A DNA stretch of 64,000 nucleotides, taken from positions 124,001-188,000 of the forward strand of contig UQLL01000001.1 in the NCBI GenBank assembly GCA_900541835.1, in the 5' to 3' direction. Made by a program: the position numbers and the translations under genes. Of the stretch, positions 60,731 to 64,000 are shown one piece after another. The DNA comes from an uncultured Porphyromonadaceae bacterium. Lineage in GTDB: Bacteria; Bacteroidota; Bacteroidia; Bacteroidales; Muribaculaceae. Position 1 is the stretch's first letter; each line of letters opens with the position of its first letter. The notes below the pieces were generated by a model, which worked only from the letters and a program-made list of their open reading frames with translations, was not told where the DNA came from and ran no database searches.

Positions 60731-61510
60731 CTAATCGAGGGAGAAGAAGCGGGTGGCATTGTCGCTGGTGATGGCGCCCACCTCGGAGGGATCGAGGTGT
60801 AGCCCGGCGGCGATGCAGTCGCGGATGGCGGGCAGGTAGGCGGACTCGTTGCGCCGCCCGCGGTGGGGCACGGGCGCCAGGTATGGGGAGTCGGTCTCCA
60901 GCAGGATGCGGTCGAGTCCTATCTCGGGCAGGGACTCGCGCAGGGCGGGGGCACTCTTGAATGTCACTACTCCGTTGATGCCGAAATAATAGTCGCCGAG
61001 TGCGCGGATGCGGCGGACGTCGGCGGGGGTGCCGGTGAAGCTGTGGAAGACGGCGGGGATGTCACGGCCATGCTTCTCCAATACTTCGAGGACGGGGTCG
61101 AGAGCATTGCGGCAATGGATGATGAGTGGGAGGCTCAGCTTGCGGGCGAGTTGCACCTGGGCGGCGAATAGTTCGAGCTGGCGTGCCAGGGTGTCCTGCT
61201 CCCAGTAGAGGTCGATGCCCACCTCCCCTATCGCTACTGGCTTGGCGGAGGATAAGGTGTCGAGGATATGGTCGAGTTCCTGGCGCCAGTTGTCGGTGCC
61301 GTCGCAGGGATGGAGACCGGCAGCGACGTGGGTGCAGTGGGGGAACTGGCGGTGGAGTGCAAGCACATGTGGGGCGGACTGGGTGTTGACGTTGGGCAGG
61401 ATAAAGCGATAGACACCGGCCTCTTGTGCACGCTTCACTGCCTCCCCGGGGCCTTCGGGGAAGGCCCCGGGGTCGTATATGTGGGTGTGAGTGTCGGTCA
61501 GGGGGGTCAT
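60731..61510 (-). CDS. tatD: TatD family metal-dependent hydrolase
   Basis: 259 residues. Metal-binding motifs: DTHTHIYD at the start, GEVGIDLYW, IIHCRNA, FHSFTG, LLETDSPYLAP. TatD enzymes are DNases/exonucleases of the amidohydrolase fold. Start ATG 61510 overlaps the polyprenyl synthase stop by 4 bases, so the two are co-transcribed. Confidence 0.92.
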   Translation of the reverse strand: MTPLTDTHTHIYDPGAFPEGPGEAVKRAQEAGVYRFILPNVNTQSAPHVLALHRQFPHCTHVAAGLHPCDGTDNWRQELDHILDTLSSAKPVAIGEVGIDLYWEQDTLARQLELFAAQVQLARKLSLPLIIHCRNALDPVLEVLEKHGRDIPAVFHSFTGTPADVRRIRALGDYYFGINGVVTFKSAPALRESLPEIGLDRILLETDSPYLAPVPHRGRRNESAYLPAIRDCIAAGLHLDPSEVGAITSDNATRFFSLD

Positions 61511-62475
61511 TTGTCGCGGTCGGTGAGACGGTTGGCGAGGGCGGCGAAGCGAGCCTCATGGTCGGGGTCGAGGCAGGCGCGGTGCAGCGCGGAGATGGCT
61601 CTGTTGCAGTATCGGACGGTGGCCTGGTGGCACTGGTCCGCGATACCGAGGTCGTCGTAGATCCGACGGAAGATGGCGAGCTTGCGTTCTCCGCGCTCCA
61701 TGTGCATGGCCTGACGCAGGGCGGCGGCCTCCTTGCCTCCGTGGGCGAAGGCGGTGAGCAGCAGGTAGGTCTGCTTGTTGTTCTGGACATCGCCGCCGAC
61801 GGGCTTGCCGAGACGCTCCTCATTGCCGTACATGTCGAGATAGTCGTCGTGGATCTGGAAGGCTATGCCGAGATCGGTGCCGAAGTCGTAGAGGGCCTCC
61901 AGGCGTTCGGCATCGGCTCCGCCGATGATGGCTCCGACCTTGAGGGCTGTGGCGAGCAGGGCGCCAGTCTTGAGGGTGATCATGCGGATGTACTCGGGGA
62001 TGGTGACGGTGTCGCGACGCTCGAAGTCCATGTCGAGGGCCTGGCCTTCGTAGACGTCCATGGCACCTTGGTTGAATGCCTGGAGCACCGGGCGGAGGGC
62101 GGTGTCGGGGACCTGGGCGACGAGCTGTGTGGCAAGGGTGAGCATGGCGTCGCCGGAGAGGATGGCGGTGTTCTGATCCCAGCGGGCGTGGACGGTAGGG
62201 CGGCCGCGGCGCAGATCGGAGCGGTCCATGACGTCGTCGTGCAACAAGGTGAAGTTGTGGAAGACTTCGATGCCGAGTGCGGCGTTGAGTGCGGAGGCGG
62301 AATCTGCGCCGAGGGCTTCGGCGGCCATGAGTGTGAGCACGGGACGGAGGCGCTTGCCGCCGCCGTCGAGGGTGTAGACGATGGGCTCGTAGAGAGATGG
62401 TATGGCGGCGTCGACGGACAGGGGTAACGACCGTAGACCCTGCTCTATCTGCCGGGTGTAGTGTTTAAGATCCAT
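61507..62475 (-). CDS. Polyprenyl synthetase
   Basis: 322 residues. First Asp-rich motif LLHDDVMDRSDLRRGRPTVH, second FQIHDDYLDMYG, plus GGKRLRPVL near the start. It makes long or medium prenyl diphosphates from IPP (chain length not readable; the residues before the first motif, FHNFTL, suggest a longer chain than farnesyl). Downstream of the EF-G gene and its terminator; tatD follows. Confidence 0.92.
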   Translation of the reverse strand: MDLKHYTRQIEQGLRSLPLSVDAAIPSLYEPIVYTLDGGGKRLRPVLTLMAAEALGADSASALNAALGIEVFHNFTLLHDDVMDRSDLRRGRPTVHARWDQNTAILSGDAMLTLATQLVAQVPDTALRPVLQAFNQGAMDVYEGQALDMDFERRDTVTIPEYIRMITLKTGALLATALKVGAIIGGADAERLEALYDFGTDLGIAFQIHDDYLDMYGNEERLGKPVGGDVQNNKQTYLLLTAFAHGGKEAAALRQAMHMERGERKLAIFRRIYDDLGIADQCHQATVRYCNRAISALHRACLDPDHEARFAALANRLTDRDK

Positions 62476-62504
62476 GATGCAAAGTTAGTGAAAATTGCTG
62501 AGAC

Positions 62505-62526
62505 CTCCTGTGCGTCCCTACAGGAG
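62505..62526. repeat. Small hairpin with half a GGACGCACC palindrome
   Basis: CTCCTGT and ACAGGAG around GCGTCCCT. The GTGCGTCCCTACA part equals one half of the palindrome at 38119-38138. It lies just upstream of the polyprenyl synthase gene. Confidence 0.5.
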
Positions 62527-62543
62527 AGCAGTAAAAAGCAAAA

Positions 62544-62567
62544 CCGGTACCCTGGGGTGGGCACCGG
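62544..62567 (-). terminator. Terminator of the EF-G-like gene
   Basis: CCGGTACCC / GGGCACCGG (9 bp, one mismatch); on the minus strand TTTTGCTTTTT follows. Confidence 0.75.
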
Positions 62568-62591
62568 CTTGTGTGGGGAATGGGATAAGGG

Positions 62592-64000
62592 TTATTCGTC
62601 CTGCTGTGTCTCGGCGTATGCCTTGAGGAGGCGTTCCTGCTCGTCGCCGGGCACGAGTTCGTAGCTGGCGAACTGCATGGAGAAGGAGCTGCGACCACCG
62701 CTGATGGAGCTCAGGGAGGTGGAGTAGGAACTCATCTCCTTGAGAGGCACCTTGGCGGAGAGTTTTTCCACTCCGTTCTCGGACGACATGCCCATTATGA
62801 TGGCGCGGCGTCCCTGGAGGTCGCTCATGACGTCGCCCATGGTGTCGGCGGGAGTCAGCACCTCGACATCGTAGACAGGTTCGAGAATCTTGGGGTTGGC
62901 GGCACGGAAGGCCTGGGAGAAGGCGTTGCGGCCTGCGAGGCGGAAGGAGATTTCGTTGGAATCTACAGGGTGCATCTTGCCGTCGTAGATCATTACGCGG
63001 ACGTCGCGTGCGTAAGAGCCGGTGAGGGGACCCTGCTCCATGCGGTCCATGAGGCCCTTGACGATGGCGGGGATGAAGCGGGCGTCGATGGCGCCGCCTA
63101 CGATGCAGTTATAGACCACGAGCTTGCCGCCCCACTCCAGGGGTATCTCCTGCTTGTCGCGGACATTGAGCTTGAACTCCTGGCTGCCGAACTTGTAGGT
63201 GTCGGGCTCGGGCATGCCTTCGGTATAAGGCTCGATGATGAGGTGCACCTCGCCGAACTGGCCGGAGCCGCCGGACTGTTTCTTGTGGCGGTAGTCGGCG
63301 CGTGCGGCCTTGGTGATGGTCTCGCGGTATGGAATCTTGGGCTCGTAGAACTCGATAGGGAGCTTATCGTTGTTCTCGACTCTCCACTTGAGGGTTCGGA
63401 GGTGGAACTCGCCCTGGCCCTTGACAAGCATCTGCTTGAGTTCCTTGCTCTGCTCCCAGATCCAGGTGGGGTCCTCCTCGTGCATGCGGGTGAGGATGAC
63501 GGAAAGCTTCTCGGAGTCGGACTCGTTGACAGGCTTGACGGCACGGGTGTACTTGGGGGCCGGGTACTGGATGAAGTCAAACTCGTACTCGCAGCCTTTC
63601 TGGTCGAGGGTGTTGCCGGTGTGGACGTCCTTGAGCTTGACGGCGGCGCCGATGTCGCCTGCGCGGAGCTCGTCGACGCTCTGGCGCACCTGTCCGCTGA
63701 CGACGTAGAGCTGGGCGAGGCGCTCCTTGGAGCCCTGGCGGGAGACGTTCTCGACATCGTCGCCGGCATGGAGCGTGCCGCTCATGACCTTGAAGTAGTT
63801 GACCTCGCCGATGTGGGGCTCGATGCTGGTCTTGAAGACAAAGAGGCTCAGGGGACCGTCGGCCTTGGGCTCTACGGGCTCGCCGGAGACGGTGACGGGA
63901 GCGGGCATCTCGGAGATGAATGGGCAGACGTTGCCAAGGAACTCCATCATGCGGCGCACGCCCATGTCCTTGAGGGCGCTGACTATGAATACGGGATAGA
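62592..64000 (-). CDS. Elongation factor G-like GTPase, 3' part only
   Basis: The frame is open to the window end, so the GTPase motifs lie outside. About 469 residues are visible: the end of the G domain (YPVFIVSALKDMGVRRMMEF), domain II (FKTSIEPHIGEVNYFKVMSG), domain III, domain IV with the tip (IDARFIPAIVKGLMDRMEQGP) and domain V (EPVYDVEVLTPADTMGDVMSDLQGRRA). Several domain-II and -III positions differ from canonical FusA, which points to the second EF-G paralogue common in Bacteroidetes rather than the main translocase; this cannot be settled without the N-terminus. Confidence 0.88.
   Translation of the reverse strand, partial: YPVFIVSALKDMGVRRMMEFLGNVCPFISEMPAPVTVSGEPVEPKADGPLSLFVFKTSIEPHIGEVNYFKVMSGTLHAGDDVENVSRQGSKERLAQLYVVSGQVRQSVDELRAGDIGAAVKLKDVHTGNTLDQKGCEYEFDFIQYPAPKYTRAVKPVNESDSEKLSVILTRMHEEDPTWIWEQSKELKQMLVKGQGEFHLRTLKWRVENNDKLPIEFYEPKIPYRETITKAARADYRHKKQSGGSGQFGEVHLIIEPYTEGMPEPDTYKFGSQEFKLNVRDKQEIPLEWGGKLVVYNCIVGGAIDARFIPAIVKGLMDRMEQGPLTGSYARDVRVMIYDGKMHPVDSNEISFRLAGRNAFSQAFRAANPKILEPVYDVEVLTPADTMGDVMSDLQGRRAIIMGMSSENGVEKLSAKVPLKEMSSYSTSLSSISGGRSSFSMQFASYELVPGDEQERLLKAYAETQQDE

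Noticed and set aside
1..64000. CRISPR array
   Set aside because: No regular repeats with unique spacers of 25-40 bases were seen; the two short-repeat arrays have repeats of 7-12 bases with about 11-16 between.

Overview
This window looks like a chromosome fragment of a GC-rich gut Bacteroidales, plausibly of the Muribaculaceae type; the family level is inference. Support comes from the promoters, many of which match the Bacteroidetes sigma-ABfr form (TTG, 19-20 bases, TAnnTTTG). Starts rarely have a Shine-Dalgarno sequence. Gene content fits too: a bacteroidal serine palmitoyltransferase, a DUF3575/DUF5119/fimbrillin locus, an Mpi-type invertase, a DUF3127 protein and a lysine-type phosphoglycerate dehydrogenase. 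Most genes are very GC-rich; positions 9.4-17.8 kb are clearly AT-richer in places and look acquired.

Layout. 1-7.8 kb: the end of an alpha-amylase, then a LysM/substrate-binding protein, a beta-barrel protein, CdsA and an M13 peptidase, then serine palmitoyltransferase. 7.8-18.4 kb: an accessory island between an IS3-family element and a tRNA-Ser gene. It holds a SacI-like type II restriction-modification pair followed by a KAP-family NTPase, a candidate structured RNA with its own promoter, two arrays of short direct repeats spaced about 23 bp, fragments of an integrase, a methyltransferase and phage genes, an intact rubredoxin, and a secreted protein with an HExxH motif. 18.8-28.8 kb: serine biosynthesis (serC, serA), an acetyltransferase, a PatB-type lyase, Ogt, an MFS sugar transporter, endonuclease IV, an rRNA/tRNA methyltransferase and a two-domain universal stress protein. 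28.9-38.0 kb: a small membrane protein, dxs, trkA, trkH, uvrB and a YgiQ radical SAM protein, nearly all packed head to tail. 38.1-40.8 kb: exported CMD-cupin protein and flavodoxin, then a cytoplasmic flavodoxin-like protein and CrcB. 41.0-48.6 kb: a fimbrial operon followed by a serine invertase and a GNAT enzyme. 48.7-57.0 kb: an RND efflux operon, lpxA and a LolC/E-like permease. 57.4-64.0 kb (minus strand): ftsH, rsfS, a DUF3127 protein, tatD, a polyprenyl synthase and an EF-G paralogue cut by the window end.

Themes. Several intergenic gaps are filled with long inverted repeats built from iterated 6-9 base words, a different word at each site. A second family of palindromes carrying GGACGCACC/GGTGCGTCC is scattered between genes, and one decayed copy sits inside uvrB. 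The candidate RNA at 9775-10005 is the feature I consider most likely to be undescribed: strong promoter, complementary ends, T-rich end and four copies of CTGYACGA about 50 nt apart, just upstream of the restriction-modification genes. No database search was possible, so family names rest on motif recognition.
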